A stretch of 49,806 nt of DNA from Ophioceras dolichostomum. Its lineage: Eukaryota > Ascomycota > Sordariomycetes > Magnaporthales > Ophioceraceae. Made by a program: the position numbers and the translations under genes. How positions within the stretch are numbered: position 1 is the first letter of the stretch; every line of letters begins with the position of its first letter. The stretch lies in NCBI GenBank assembly GCA_003049485.1, contig PYST01000295.1:1-49806 (forward strand). The letters run 5' to 3'. The notes under the pieces are model-generated. The model searched no databases, was not told the origin of the DNA, and saw only the letters and a program-made list of their open reading frames with translations. Of the stretch, positions 1-10,674 are shown one piece after another.

Positions 1-555
1 AAATCAAGCAGGGCCAGCGCATCCTCGACGGCCTCGTCTGGTCCTACGACACCGCCGACAAGAAGCTCACGTTGTGCCTCCCCGAGCTGCCGCTGCAGGC
101 GCAAACGGCGGATCGAGCAGCCCGCCACATACGGGAGGAGGCCCTACTCGTGCTGGAGGAGGCCATGGAGAAGCACCGGGCGTTAGCCGACCGGATGGAC
201 AACGAATTGCTTCCCAACCCGGACAGGCTGGTGGTCGACAGACCCAAGACCATCATGTCGAACCCGATGACGCCGACGAAGCGCGTTGATCGCTGGTTGG
301 GATGGCGCGGCTTGTGGGGTTGTGCGGGGCACACCAGGATGAAGTTCGTGGTGCAGGTCGGCTTTTCTCGACATGTCTCTGTGGAGGAGGCTATTGGTAA
401 GTACTACTTACCGAATGCTACTAACTTCCCTTTCTGTGGTGTTCTTCCAAAAGCTTCCCTCCACTCGAGTATTTTCCTCCACCGATTTTCTTTAGTCAGC
501 TTCTGCTAACCCGGATAATGCACTCGCAGCATACACGAACCGAAATCCCCACATC

Positions 556-560
556 CTAAC
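556..560. repeat. Target-site duplication, left copy (CTAAC)
   Basis: CTAAC immediately precedes the TGTCAA end of the LTR and is identical to the pentamer at 902-906. Confidence 0.8.
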
Positions 561-671
561 TGTCAAGAATGGAGAACCTAATTGTGGCAATACGCTTCCA
601 CTATTCTACATGACCTTCTATCAGCTTCTACTGTCTTCTATCTTCTTCTATCACATAAGTCAGAATTCGTC

Positions 672-715
672 TCTTCTAGAACTGCCTGTACTATTTGTAA
701 TACAGTTCTAGAAGA
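672..715. repeat. 13-bp perfect inverted repeat inside the LTR
   Basis: The arm TCTTCTAGAACTG at 672-684 is the exact reverse complement of CAGTTCTAGAAGA at 703-715, with an 18-bp spacer. It lies just upstream of the LTR TATA-like run and could form a hairpin or bind a dimeric factor. Confidence 0.85.
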
Positions 716-786
716 TTCTACAGTTCTTTACTCGTGTATATATAGAGCTCTTCTGAGCATCACATTCTCTAGCTAGATCTAGAGGA

Positions 787-851
787 TAAGTCACTCCTTA
801 GCAGTCTTGTCCCAAACTNTAAGTCACTCCTTAGCAGTCTTGTCCCAAACT
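787..851. repeat. 32-33 bp tandem duplication around an ambiguous base
   Basis: The 32 bases 787-818 are repeated exactly at 820-851, separated only by the single N at 819. If the N is A, matching the A before the first copy, the unit is a 33-bp tandem repeat. It may be real or an assembly join. Confidence 0.85.
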
Positions 852-901
852 AGAGCTGGCTTCCTCCCGTTCCTCACGTTATCAGGCTATCGATTTTGAC
901 A

Positions 902-906
902 CTAAC
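902..906. repeat. Target-site duplication, right copy (CTAAC)
   Basis: CTAAC immediately follows the TTGACA end of the LTR. Removing the LTR and one copy restores an open reading frame in the host exon. Confidence 0.8.
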
Positions 907-1591
907 AATCCTCATCCTCAACATCACGCACCGTTCCCAACGCGTCCGATACGCCGAGCTCGGCGACGGCGACCCTAAATGGAAGGGAAAAGATCCTGAG
1001 ATCCCCTACGAAGGCCCGCTGTCTCTCGTCCGGAACAAACGCCTTGTCGACACGGCGGACGGCGCATCGCGTGGCGCAACGCGATGCGCATCGGATGCGT
1101 CGAACGTCTTCTTGCTAGACCAGTTGTTTGGCCAGCGGTGGATGCAACTGGGGCAACCGGGGCCGTCGAGCCGGCCAGCCGAGCGGCAGGTGGACGCGCG
1201 ACGGACCCCCGTCGTGAACCTCCGCAACGTCGACGTGCGCACGATGGCGGAGAAGGGGGAGAAGATCCGCCTATCGCTGAGGGATGATCTGTACGGGGCC
1301 GAGGAGGACGACATGCCGTCGGACCTGCCGTCGGTCAACATCTACTTCTGCGATCTGCTGCACGGCGTCGTGGGAGGTGCGGCCGAGGCGCAGGCGGAGT
1401 TCGACCTGGCGGGAATCTGTGGGGAGGCGATGGCAGAGAGGCTGAGGAAGAGGCAGAAGCTGATGGAGGTGGAGATGGCAATGGGGTGCCTGAGGCTGGC
1501 GAGGAAGAACCACAGGAGTGGTGAAGAGGAGGGCGACAACGATGTGGGTGGGAGAAAGAGGAGGGCTCAAGTGGATAAGGAGGAGAAGTAG

Positions 1592-2208
1592 GAGAAGGAG
1601 GATAACGACGACCTGTACGGGTAACTAGCAGGCGATGGCGTCGGCCGAGTTGCTTGAGATCGACGAGGTACCGGGTGGGCGGTTTTGCGACTGTCTGAGC
1701 ACTTTGGGGGTTGGGGGCGGACATATTGTTCTGGGGTCAGCCTGTCTATTGAGTGTCTACCCAGAAAGGCTGTTGCTGTTGCTGTGGCTGTGGCTGTTAT
1801 TGTAGTTTGCGAATTCGTAGCAATGGTAACCCGGGAACAGAGCGAAGACAAGAGACGGGAAAAAAAAGAGAAGCCAGCGATACCCATATAGAGTTCGGCG
1901 TAATGCTGCAAAATATGTACATTGGTACAAATGGAGGGAGTCTGGATTTCTCTCTCCTGTTCGCCACTTCATCACAGCTAGATCTGGCAGCAATACCACT
2001 TAGGTACTAAACACATCTCCTCCCTCTTTTTCTAAGACTCAGGGAATCGTTAACTACAAACAACATGTTGAGTCCTTGGCAACCCGTTTGTGCCTTTCTT
2101 TCTCCCTTGCTCTCTCTCCCTCACCCAAACCCCCCTCACATACTCATCACTCCCGCATAACTGACGACCTTCATCTTCCTGCTACCTCCCTAAGCAAGGT
2201 TCGCCCCT
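1592..2208. other. Intergenic region with a short GCTGTT/GCTGTG repeat
   Basis: No convincing gene. It separates the end of the interrupted gene from the 3' end of the minus-strand cutinase gene. It contains a degenerate hexanucleotide run (GCTGTT/GCTGTG) at about 1769-1798 and pyrimidine-rich DNA near 2090-2190. Confidence 0.6.
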
Positions 2209-3119
2209 TTACGCCGGCACAGGGGCGGCGGCCCGGGCGGTCACCTGGTTGACGACGAACCGCGTGGCCTCCTGACCGTTGGTCTGCACGTAGCTGAGGT
2301 GCACCTGCCTGCTGTTGCCACTGTCGCAATACGTGTCACCCGAGTTGCAGAAGCTGGCTATCCGGGGGACGAGGTCGCCGTATGCGGCGCTGTTTTGGCG
2401 GGGGACGCTGTTTTTTGGCTGTTATGATTAGCTATTTTAAAGATTAAGTTCATAACGGGGAGGAGAAGGGGGAGTGTAAAGGGATTGAAGTAGGAAGGTG
2501 CCTAGGTAGGTTTGTGACGCACACCGTTGTTCCTGGTCGTTCCGAGGTTGAAAGGTGCGGCGGCGACGTGGGACGGGTCGCCCGTTAGGACGATGGCGGA
2601 GACTGTGCGGAAGATGGAGAGTGAGGTCAGTCTTTCCGAATTATCCTTTCTAGGCGGTACCGTGGGATGTGCCAGTCGGTCAGTCGACTTACTCTGGGCA
2701 GCAGTCGCAGGCGCCAGCGGCCCCGCAGCCGGGAAGCCGATCTCGCTGACGCCATACGCCACGTCGGCGGCGACATGGGCGCCCTGCGAGTAGCCCATCA
2801 GCACCATCTTGGACTGCGGGCACCTGGCCGCGTACTGGTTCACTAGGTCCGCCATCGCCTGCCTGCCTTGGCTCTGGGAGTTGACGTAGTTCTGGAGCGT
2901 CGAGGGGTAGTCCACCGATGCTATGTCCGAGCCGGGGATCTGCGCCATCACGTCGTCCGCCACCGCCCCGATGACGCCCGGTGCGGGCCGCTCCGTGATA
3001 GTGTGAGCGACGATGATGTGCACTCCCGTGGCACAGCCGCCGGCCGCCTGGGCAATGGTGACGGAGGGGAGGAGGAGCCCGAGGACCGCCGCGGCGCGGG
3101 GTGGCAGTGATGTTTGCAT
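2209..3119 (-). CDS. Cutinase-family (CE5) secreted serine esterase
   Basis: Predicted 238-aa secreted hydrolase of the cutinase/acetylxylan esterase family CE5, which cleaves ester bonds in cutin or acetylated xylan outside the cell. Three exons: 2693-3119, 2523-2602 and 2209-2418, with introns of 90 bp (GTAAGT...CACAG) and 104 bp (GTGCGT...ACAG); the joins keep frame. A hydrophobic signal peptide covers about residues 1-26. The nucleophile motif GYSQG is at 109-113 (Ser111), the catalytic Asp is probably D197 in GDTYC, and the His is H209 in VHLSY. Cysteines fit the family disulfides, and length is typical. The start is the ATG before MQTSLPPR, just upstream of the signal peptide. Substrate (cutin versus xylan acetate) cannot be decided here. 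Confidence 0.88.
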
Positions 3120-6100
3120 GGTCGCTGAGAAGGAATGTGTTTTGAGGACAGAGGATGAGTAAGGTAGGTGTGATATTCCAACCACAGCGTTTGCTTGGAT
3201 GCGTAAGCAGGCAGACGGAAAGGACGGAAAGCAATGATTGCAATATAGACGTCATCGACTTCCCCAAACGAGTGATGATGTTGACATGTTTCTCACAATA
3301 CCAACACTGCATATACGGGAGAGGCGGCTGGTCGTCTTGTATCCCACAAGCCAAGACATCATTCTACTATCTTGGATCTTTCATTACTGCAGGGTCCTAG
3401 GCTGTTTCTCCTAGCTTGGGATGAACTTCCCGAATTTTCCTTGCTGATCTACAGATCCTTTTGCCCCGTCTGATCTAGGTGCGATTGAGATGTGACGAAG
3501 CAAATGAGTGTGCGCTATTGGACGGGAGCTGTTAAGCTCGGGATCCAAAGCTTGCGAAGATCTCAACTTTGTACCGAAAGAGGAAGGCTTGCGATGCTTG
3601 GGTGTTTCACTGTTTGCGCGAAGGGCGGTCGAATTATGCTTGGTGGAGGCTTATCACTCTTCTGCTTGGCAGCTGCTTGGGGGTTGAGGGACCCTGCTGC
3701 GACGGCAGCAATGGACCGCCTGACCCACACATCTCGGTCCCACGACTCCGGCTCCCGGGTCGGAATTCGACAGGGCACGAAGAGATGTTCGTAGAAACGA
3801 CAGATGTCACGAAAGTGGGAAGTGAAGTAACACCCACACACCACAGACATAAAGGCAGAAGAACCTTCACCAAACAGATGATCCCACCAATCGCTTCTTT
3901 TCTTCATGTGGCGCACGCTGCGCCTTTGTCGCTACAAGAACTGGAGCGAGCTCGTTCGTTGGAGCGTCCGAACTGTTCGCAAGTGAAATACAAGGGCAGG
4001 ATCAAGCGCGTGCGACTTGAATCCGACGGTTTCTGCCTACAATTTTAACGATCGGCCCAGGCCAGGCAGGGTTCTCACGGACACACCAGAGAAAACCCAA
4101 CTGAGGAAATGGAGAAGGAAGATTGGAACTTTTCATCAGATTAAGGAAGACCGCCGCGGGAGAACATCGGATAAGGCTGAGACCTGACCGCGAGTTGGAC
4201 TCAAATTGAAAATGATGATTCCACGACTGCTGTTTCGGATTGCTGCGGCGCCTGTTATGACGGTTTGGTTGAGCTGCCACCTTTCTTGTCCTCATCGTCT
4301 CTTTTCCAGCCCTGCTCTCACCCGATTTCGTCACACTAACGCGAAAATTGATACGCGACTGGTCTGCTTCCGGAAAAACTCTTTCGGCAGTTGAGTCTCC
4401 TGTCTACCTAACCTGGTGGGTATTTTGCTTCCTCTCTGCCTGCTTCGACATGAATCTACTTCCCTTCGTCATTATCAACCATCAAATTGAGGGAAGTTTT
4501 CTTTATCTCGCTGTTATCGATAACCGTGCGATACGACGCTGCCCACAACATCATCCTCATTGAATTGGTGGGTTTGGAATCACATGGCAGTGGAAAGCGA
4601 GGACAGCCAAATCGGTCACCCATTCCTCCCAAATTGGTTCGGGGGATTTCCAATTCCAGCATCGGTTGAGAAATAGGGCCTGCCGACCAGGCGGGCGTTC
4701 ACCAGGCCGTCTCGAACGGAATAGCATTTGATGTTCGTCTGCCCCTCGAAACAGAAAAGGTAAAAGGCGAGCCACATGTTGTACGACAGGGCCTCAGTTC
4801 TGCGCCGGCCCTGGCCTCAATCAACAACAACTCGCGCCACAGCTCAGCTCAGCAGCTCCTCCGTCCGAAGAAGTTCCCGTCCCAGCCCAGCCAGCCCTTC
4901 GGCCGTTTGGCCGTTCGGATCCGTTGGAAGAAGGCGGCGACAAAGAAAAAAAAAACCAGGTTTGGGTTGCTGATGAAGGATTCGCTGTGCCCATCGGCCC
5001 CTCTCAACACCTCAATCTTGATCGGATCATCAACCAGATCGTGCTCAGTGGTCTCCTGCCCTCTCAGCTAGGCTCCTCTGAGAGTTCTGACGTATTGGAC
5101 TTTTTCTCTCACGTTATTTTCCCATTGTTTTTAATTTGGTTCGGAGATCGGAGAGCTTCTTCCGAGTTGGCGGGCCCCAGTCCCTATGATTCCTCGAGCA
5201 TGGACAAAGCCACCATGGGAGATGAATGATGATAGGCTTCACAAGCTCACATCATTTCCCTCGCTTTCGTTCCGACCAAGCCGCAGCCACCCAGTCAGCG
5301 ACAGGAGTATGCGGGCGGGGCGACGGCCCAATATTTACGTATTTGCACCGAAAGAGAGACGGACCACCAATCGAGATTTCATTCGCGAGTGCGAAGATGA
5401 AGAAAAAACTTGAACTGGCGACAGAGAGGGATGATCTCAAGTTCCCAACCACCGTCATATCCGGTGAAGGGGAAGCTATTCCTCTTTCTACTAGCTTGGG
5501 CCGATCCTCTCTCGTGTTCTGTGCTGTCGTTCTGAATAGCACCAGCCTCTCTCTGTCTACCAATCAGTTTTGTCGCCGAGCAACCGAAGTCACCCACTGT
5601 TTGTCGCGTGACTTCAAAGCACAGCAGTACAAAGTGTGGTTGACGTTGAAGAAGCGAATATTGTTTCTAAATCGGGACACGGGCGGGAGACATGAGGTTG
5701 ATTGATCTAGCGTTCACCAGCCAGCAAGCCAGCAAGCCAGCAAGCTACTCCGCGCCTAGTCAGTCCTGGCGGGATTGGCTGGTCACTTGCTAGCCTTGCA
5801 TCCTCCTTCCTCAGATGGCTGCGCTGTGCGTCGGTGCAAGCTGCGAGCTGCAGGCAGCTGCAAGCGCGGCGATGAATACGGACCGGAGAGGATGTGTGGG
5901 CGCACTGCAGCAGATCAGAATGCACAGTGGTGTCTCCAGGCGTGAATTTGGGCAGTGGCTGGTGGCCTGCTTTCGAGTCCCCAGGTCAATGGCGATGGTC
6001 GGAGCCCAGCGACGAACAGTGGCATCTGGGTGTCAACGGGCCGGTGGAACATCTCCTGGTCGCCTGTCCCTTCCTGTTCACCCACATCCCGGAAAAACTG

Positions 6101-8912
6101 TAGACGAGTTCGGCTCCGATCGGTCTGCTTGATGTGGTCTGGTCGCGGCCCCCAAGCCAGAAAGTGTTCCGCAGGGCCCATCGCCAAATAGGTGCTTCTG
6201 TTCCCCCCTGCATTTCGCAGATCCGGTGGTGGTGATTGCTGGAGGTCTTGGTGCAGGATATCATGCCTGGACAAATGGCCATCCGTATCGAGCGAGCGGG
6301 AATGCATTCAAAAAAGAAGAGCACAGCCTTGCCGCCTCGGCTGTCCTTGGGTTAGAATTCCTTGGAGGGAACCAATCTCCGGTTCCCCCAAAGAAACCCA
6401 AGCATCACTCACCGAATTTCCATTTTTCAGGGTCCCGGGCCGGAATTTTGGCATTGCGCTGTGCCGTGCGGCCCTTACAAACTGCCAACAGCCCAAGACC
6501 CGACCCCCTGTCACCGACCCCTCATGTGCCTTTCTGTCCCCCTCCATTCCCACATTCAGCATCGGTGATGTCAGTCTACTATCCATTACCAAGATCCCTC
6601 CCTTCCGGGTTGGGCTCACTTGCGGGCTCCTGGCAGCCACATAGCCAGCCAGCGCAGCCCATCAAAGCCAGCAAAGCCGGGCAGAAGCCATCGAGCGAAG
6701 CTAGTGCAACCAGCATACGAAACCCAACGCCGGCCATGTGCAAGCACCAAGGGCGGGCCGCTGGACGAAACCTGAAGGCAACCGGTCGCCGTTGGCGGAC
6801 TGGCGCCTGGCTGGGAGTATGCGGCTTCTGGATTGATTCGATAGACAGACAATATTTGGCAATACGAGCTGACAAGTTGACCGCTAAACCGCCTTGCCCG
6901 ATCCATCCCAGCCGACCCTTCCTCTGAACCTTTCGCACCCGCCAACCAGCTGCCGAGAGCGGGCCCACTGGATCGATGAGCTTGGGCGGGTCTCCCTCGC
7001 TCGCGGTATTTTCGGACGCGGGTTGCGTGTTCGAGTCAGTCAGTCGAGCCCAGCGAAAACTCGTTTGTTGTTGCTTTCTTTTTGTCACATCATCACTGGG
7101 TCTTTCCCGCTGCCTGGCTCCCCGTTGTTGAAAAGAACAAGCAAAAATCCCACAAAATCCTGCTACTTAGCACACCATCATGGCCAGACTACTGAGAAGC
7201 GAAGCGACGGAGAGAGGAAGCCAAGTGCTGTCTGCACCGAGGTGCACGTAGTGGAGTGGAGAACCCCTAGCGAACAGCTAGAAACTGGGAATCCCACGAC
7301 CCCCTTTTTTTTTCCTGCGGATTACATCAGTCATCTCTCATAGTCGAAACAATCGAGTTCGAGTGGACCATCCAGATGTTCGATATTCCGACCCTCTTCC
7401 GATACGGGAAATCAGGTGTCTGCTCGCAGAAGCTCGCAGGAACCGAGCCAGGCAACCTGGTAGCGTGGCTTGTGGTTGAGTGGCAGCATCAGGCGAGTGG
7501 GTGCACGGTATTTTTGGCACCGTCCAGCTTCTTTTTCACCACCTGCCAACGTTCAATACGGGCATTTGAAGGGGACACCCCGCACTGACGAAAAACCGGG
7601 GAACAACAAAAGAAGCTTACAGAGTTTTGCAGCATTGCAATCGTTTTGATCATGCTTCTATCCTGGGAAGAAGCGGACTCCGTCAGCAAAAAAACCGGAG
7701 CTTCTTGAGCGCTGTGCTACGAGTGCGGCAGCATTCCGGGAGTATTGCAAAATGATGCTTGATACGAAGCGGCACTTTTGGGCGACGCTGGCCATTCTGG
7801 GCCATTCTTTGCCAGCTCTGCCCACGGTTTCGGCCCTCTAAGTGTTGAAACTGTACTAGCCTGGGCTTTGACCAGCTGTTGGCCTCCAGAGGAGACCATT
7901 TCGGTACTCTTGTTCTATCCGTACCTGAACTGGGCCACAAAGACCCCTGCTTATGGCCTGGGCTCCTAGCCCGATGGCTGATGGAAAAGATCTTCGGGGC
8001 CACCACGCCGCGGCTGCCGTCTTCCGTCCTTCGGCACCCCGATCCTTCATGAGAAGAGATGGATCCCATGGACGCCAGCCTGCCAGCACACCACCCTCCC
8101 CCTCGTCTTCGCTGCAGCCAGGATCTTACGTCGTAGGGCGGTCCCAGCCCCTCATGATGATCTTCTCGGGCAGAAGTACGGACTCCATCAAGACGCACAC
8201 GAAAACAAGCAACTCCGAGTGGACACGCAGGTGGAGTTGGCGAACGGCCAGTGGACAAGGCAAGCATGGGTGGTGCTATCCTATTCCCTCTCAGTCGTGA
8301 TGATCCATATGCGATCGTCAGGCTGTCATCAGTCCTCATCCGACTAGCCCGTACGGAAGTACCAGGTAACGTGTATCCCGTACCTTTGTGCTACCTGCCA
8401 CCCGCCTTGCAAGTTGCAACTCCCCTGCCCATGCCCATGCCCCGCCCAGTCCGTACCTCCCCGTCCCGCATGGAGGATCCGGGAAGTTGACCTCATCGCC
8501 ATGATATTTTTTATTTCCTTTACGTCTTTTTTGGGGGGCTCCCCTCGACGGCCACCCGGGCTTAAAAGGGGCCGGCGGCCACGCCCTCACACCTTTGACC
8601 GCATCCGTTCCTGGCCCGGCCAGTCTCAGCTCTCTTGTAGCCTGTTCACTCGCTTTTTTACCTGGGCCTCACCCCGTTCACTCGCTGGCTAAATATTTCC
8701 ACTCCGGACAAGAAGTCGGGCGAAGACTGAAACGAAACGAAACAAAGAGTCATAAGGAAGAGAAGGCCGAAACAGCAGAGGTCCAGCCAAAATCCGCACC
8801 ACAATCGTTCGCCGCCTGTCCTGTCTCTTCTTACCCACTCGCTTTCCGCCATCGTCAGCCAGTCCCGAGCAGAAACACCGCCGTCTGGCTCTGACTGAAC
8901 ATTATCATCACC
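3120..8912. other. Long 5.8-kb gene-free intergenic region
   Basis: This lies between two divergently transcribed secreted-protein genes. Open frames of 100-230 codons occur on both strands, but they are Pro/Arg/Ser-rich, overlap each other and show no recognisable domain, consistent splice pattern or initiation context. I see only short repeats and homopolymer runs. It may hold long promoters, 5' leaders or non-coding RNA. Confidence 0.55.
5717..5745. repeat. Octamer tandem repeat (AGCCAGCA)n
   Basis: About three and a half copies of an 8-bp AGCCAGCA unit occur in the gene-free region. Confidence 0.8.
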
Positions 8913-10669
8913 ATGCGTGGAATCTTTCTGACCGCCCTGGCCATTGGGTCAGCTGGTGCTTGGAAGTACCCAGATTGTGTATGTACCGGCCGGCGGTCAC
9001 TGTGACTCACTCATCTCGTCGGCTCCGTCGGCGTCCCGACCAGCGACAGACCCAGAACTCATCGGGACATGCAGAGCAGAAGCTAACCCTGCCACAGGAA
9101 CCCGACAACTGCTACCGCAACCTGATCGACGAGCGGTTCAAGGACAAGTCGACAGCGTTTTGCTTCAAGTTCCTGGGTGGCAGCTACGGGACGCCGGGGG
9201 ACATCCCGGCCGACTATGGCAACTGTGGCGGGAACGTCAAGGCCGTGAGCTCGGCTTGCTCGTGCATCACGTACACGGCCACGCACACGACGCCCTGCGA
9301 CGAGACAACCAAAACGCAACCGCCTCCGACGACAACTCCGTGCACGGATGAGACGACCACTCAGCCGCCGCCCACCACTACGCCGTGCACCGACGATACC
9401 ACAACGCAGCCGCCTCCGACTACCACACCATGCACGGACGACACAACCACCCAGCCGCCGCCTACCACGACTCCGTGCACGGATGACACAACTACGCAGC
9501 CACCGCCTACCACGACTCCGTGTACAGATGACACGACGACGCAGCCGCCTCCCACGACTACTCCTTGCACGGACGATACCACTACTCAACCCCCGCCAAC
9601 AACGACGCCTTGCACGGACGACACCACCACTCAACCTCCTCCCACCACCACCCCTTGCACGGATGATACCACCACTCAACCCCCGCCGACGACGACCCCG
9701 TGTACAGACGACACCACCACTCAACCTCCTCCCACCACCACCCCTTGCACGGATGATACCACCACTCAACCCCCGCCGACCACCACTCCGTGCACCGACG
9801 ACACCACAACTCAACCCCCGCCAACTACTACTCCCTGTACCGACGATACCACTACCCAGCCGCCTCCCACGACGACTCCTTGTACAGATGATACCACCAC
9901 GCAGCCTCCGCCCACCACGACGCCGTGCACCGATGAGACGACCACCACTCAGCCTCCTCCTACCACTACTCCCTGCACGGACGAGACGACGACAACCTCC
10001 CCGCCTCCGACCACCACGCCTTGCACGGACGAGACTACCACGACCTCTCCTCCGCCGACCACTACTCCATGCACGGATGAGACAACCACCACCCACCCGC
10101 CTCCAACGACCACCCCGTGCACGGACGAGACCACCACCACTTATCCTCCTCCGACCACCACTCCTTGCACGGACGAAACAACCACCACTTATCCTCCTCC
10201 GACCACCACTCCTTGCACGGACGAAACAACCACCACTTATCCTCCCCCGACCTCATACACCACCTCAACAGTCTGCACAACCATCATTCGCACGATCACG
10301 AGCTGCCCGCCCTACAAGCCCTGCACAGGCCACTACCAGCAGACCACCGTCGTGACCGAGACCTACGCCGTCTCCACGACCATCTGCCCCGTCGAGCAGA
10401 CCACCACACCCGCCTACACTTCGCCCACCCAGACCAAGCCCCACTACACTCAGCCGCCCGTCGACACGTACCAGTCCACCCTCAACCCGTCGACCTTCGT
10501 CGCGTCGCCCACCACGAGCGGCGGCTACTCACAGACGACGTCGACCAAGGGCTACGGCGCCACCACGGGCCCCGTCACCGTCCCGACTGCGGCTGCCGGT
10601 CGCGTCGGCGCTGGCTCCGGTCTGGGCATGGCTGTCGTTGTCGGTGTTGCTGCTTTCGTGATTGTCTAA
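8913..10669 (+). CDS. Secreted mucin-like Thr/Pro/Cys-repeat protein with GPI signal
   Basis: Predicted 545-aa cell-surface protein. Exon 1 (8913-8978) encodes MRGIFLTALAIGSAGAW and PDC, mostly signal peptide. A 119-bp intron (GTATGT...CCACAG, 8979-9097) leads to exon 2 (9098-10669). The mature N terminus is a short Cys-containing domain (about residues 23-90). It is followed by 21 repeats of the form D(D/E)TTT(T)xPPPTTTPCT (about 90-412), then a second Cys-containing region and a Ser/Thr-rich stalk. The C terminus has small residues near GRVGAG, then a hydrophobic tail ending AAFVIV, as in GPI signals. Such proteins are heavily O-mannosylated and wall-bound. The upstream region is unusually long. 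The exact family is not recognised; an adhesin or wall mucin is an inference. Confidence 0.85.
9299..10267 (+). repeat. Coding minisatellite, 45/48-bp units (21 copies)
   Basis: Unit 1 is 48 bp (9299-9346). Thirteen units of exactly 45 bp follow (9347-9931), then seven units of 48 bp (9932-10267), the last degenerate. A 90-bp dimer is duplicated almost exactly (starting near 9619 and 9709), and near-identical 48-bp units lie at the 3' end. This suggests recent slippage or unequal exchange. Every unit keeps frame and one Cys. Confidence 0.92.
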
Positions 10670-10674
10670 ATAAA
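10669..10674 (+). terminator. Poly(A) signal AATAAA overlapping the stop codon region
   Basis: AATAAA begins on the last base of the TAA stop of the mucin-like gene and is followed by a T-rich stretch. It is a plausible but unproven polyadenylation signal. Confidence 0.4.

Larger units (their letters stand above)
561..901 (+). mobile_element. Solo LTR of an LTR retrotransposon
   Basis: The 341-bp block starts with TGTCAA and ends with TTGACA, an exact 6-bp terminal inverted repeat with the usual TG...CA ends. It is flanked on both sides by the same pentamer CTAAC (556-560 and 902-906), the length of duplication expected from a retroviral-type integrase. It holds a TATATATA run at 737-744, consistent with an LTR promoter read on the plus strand. 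There is no internal gag-pol, so it is probably a solo LTR left by recombination between two LTRs. Copia versus Gypsy cannot be decided from this sequence. Confidence 0.82.
3..1591 (+). pseudogene. Partial hypothetical gene interrupted by a solo LTR
   Basis: Coding sequence runs in from the left edge in the frame of base 3 to a GTAAGT donor after base 396. The 133-bp intron 397-529 has a GCTAAC branch-like site and a TCGCAG acceptor. The next exon starts at 530 and is cut at 560 by the LTR element 561-901. Joining across the insertion with one CTAAC copy keeps the frame (...HILTILILNITH...) and continues to the stop at 1589-1591. Read through the LTR, the frame meets a stop at 709-711, so this allele should give a truncated product. 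The downstream part is charged and ends in a Lys/Glu/Arg-rich tail. I do not recognise a family. The 5' end lies outside the window. Confidence 0.6.

Noticed and set aside
561..901. Reading the LTR block as part of a normal intron
   Set aside because: The exact terminal inverted repeat and CTAAC duplication, plus an open frame across the empty site from 530, fit an insertion in an exon better.
6226..6927. 233-codon open frame in the gene-free region
   Set aside because: Pro/Ser-rich, poor start context, overlaps other random frames, no domain or splice pattern.
7683..8339. 218-codon minus-strand open frame
   Set aside because: Composition is atypical (Arg/Ser/Gly-rich), no domain, and other frames are equally open.
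9083..10096. 337-codon open frame on the minus strand over the mucin repeats
   Set aside because: Arg/Gly-rich artefact of the codon pattern in the plus-strand Thr/Pro repeats; no intron or domain support.
9299..10267. Regular repeats resembling a CRISPR array
   Set aside because: There are no spacers; the 45/48-bp units are contiguous, in frame and encode a mucin-like protein in a eukaryotic genome.
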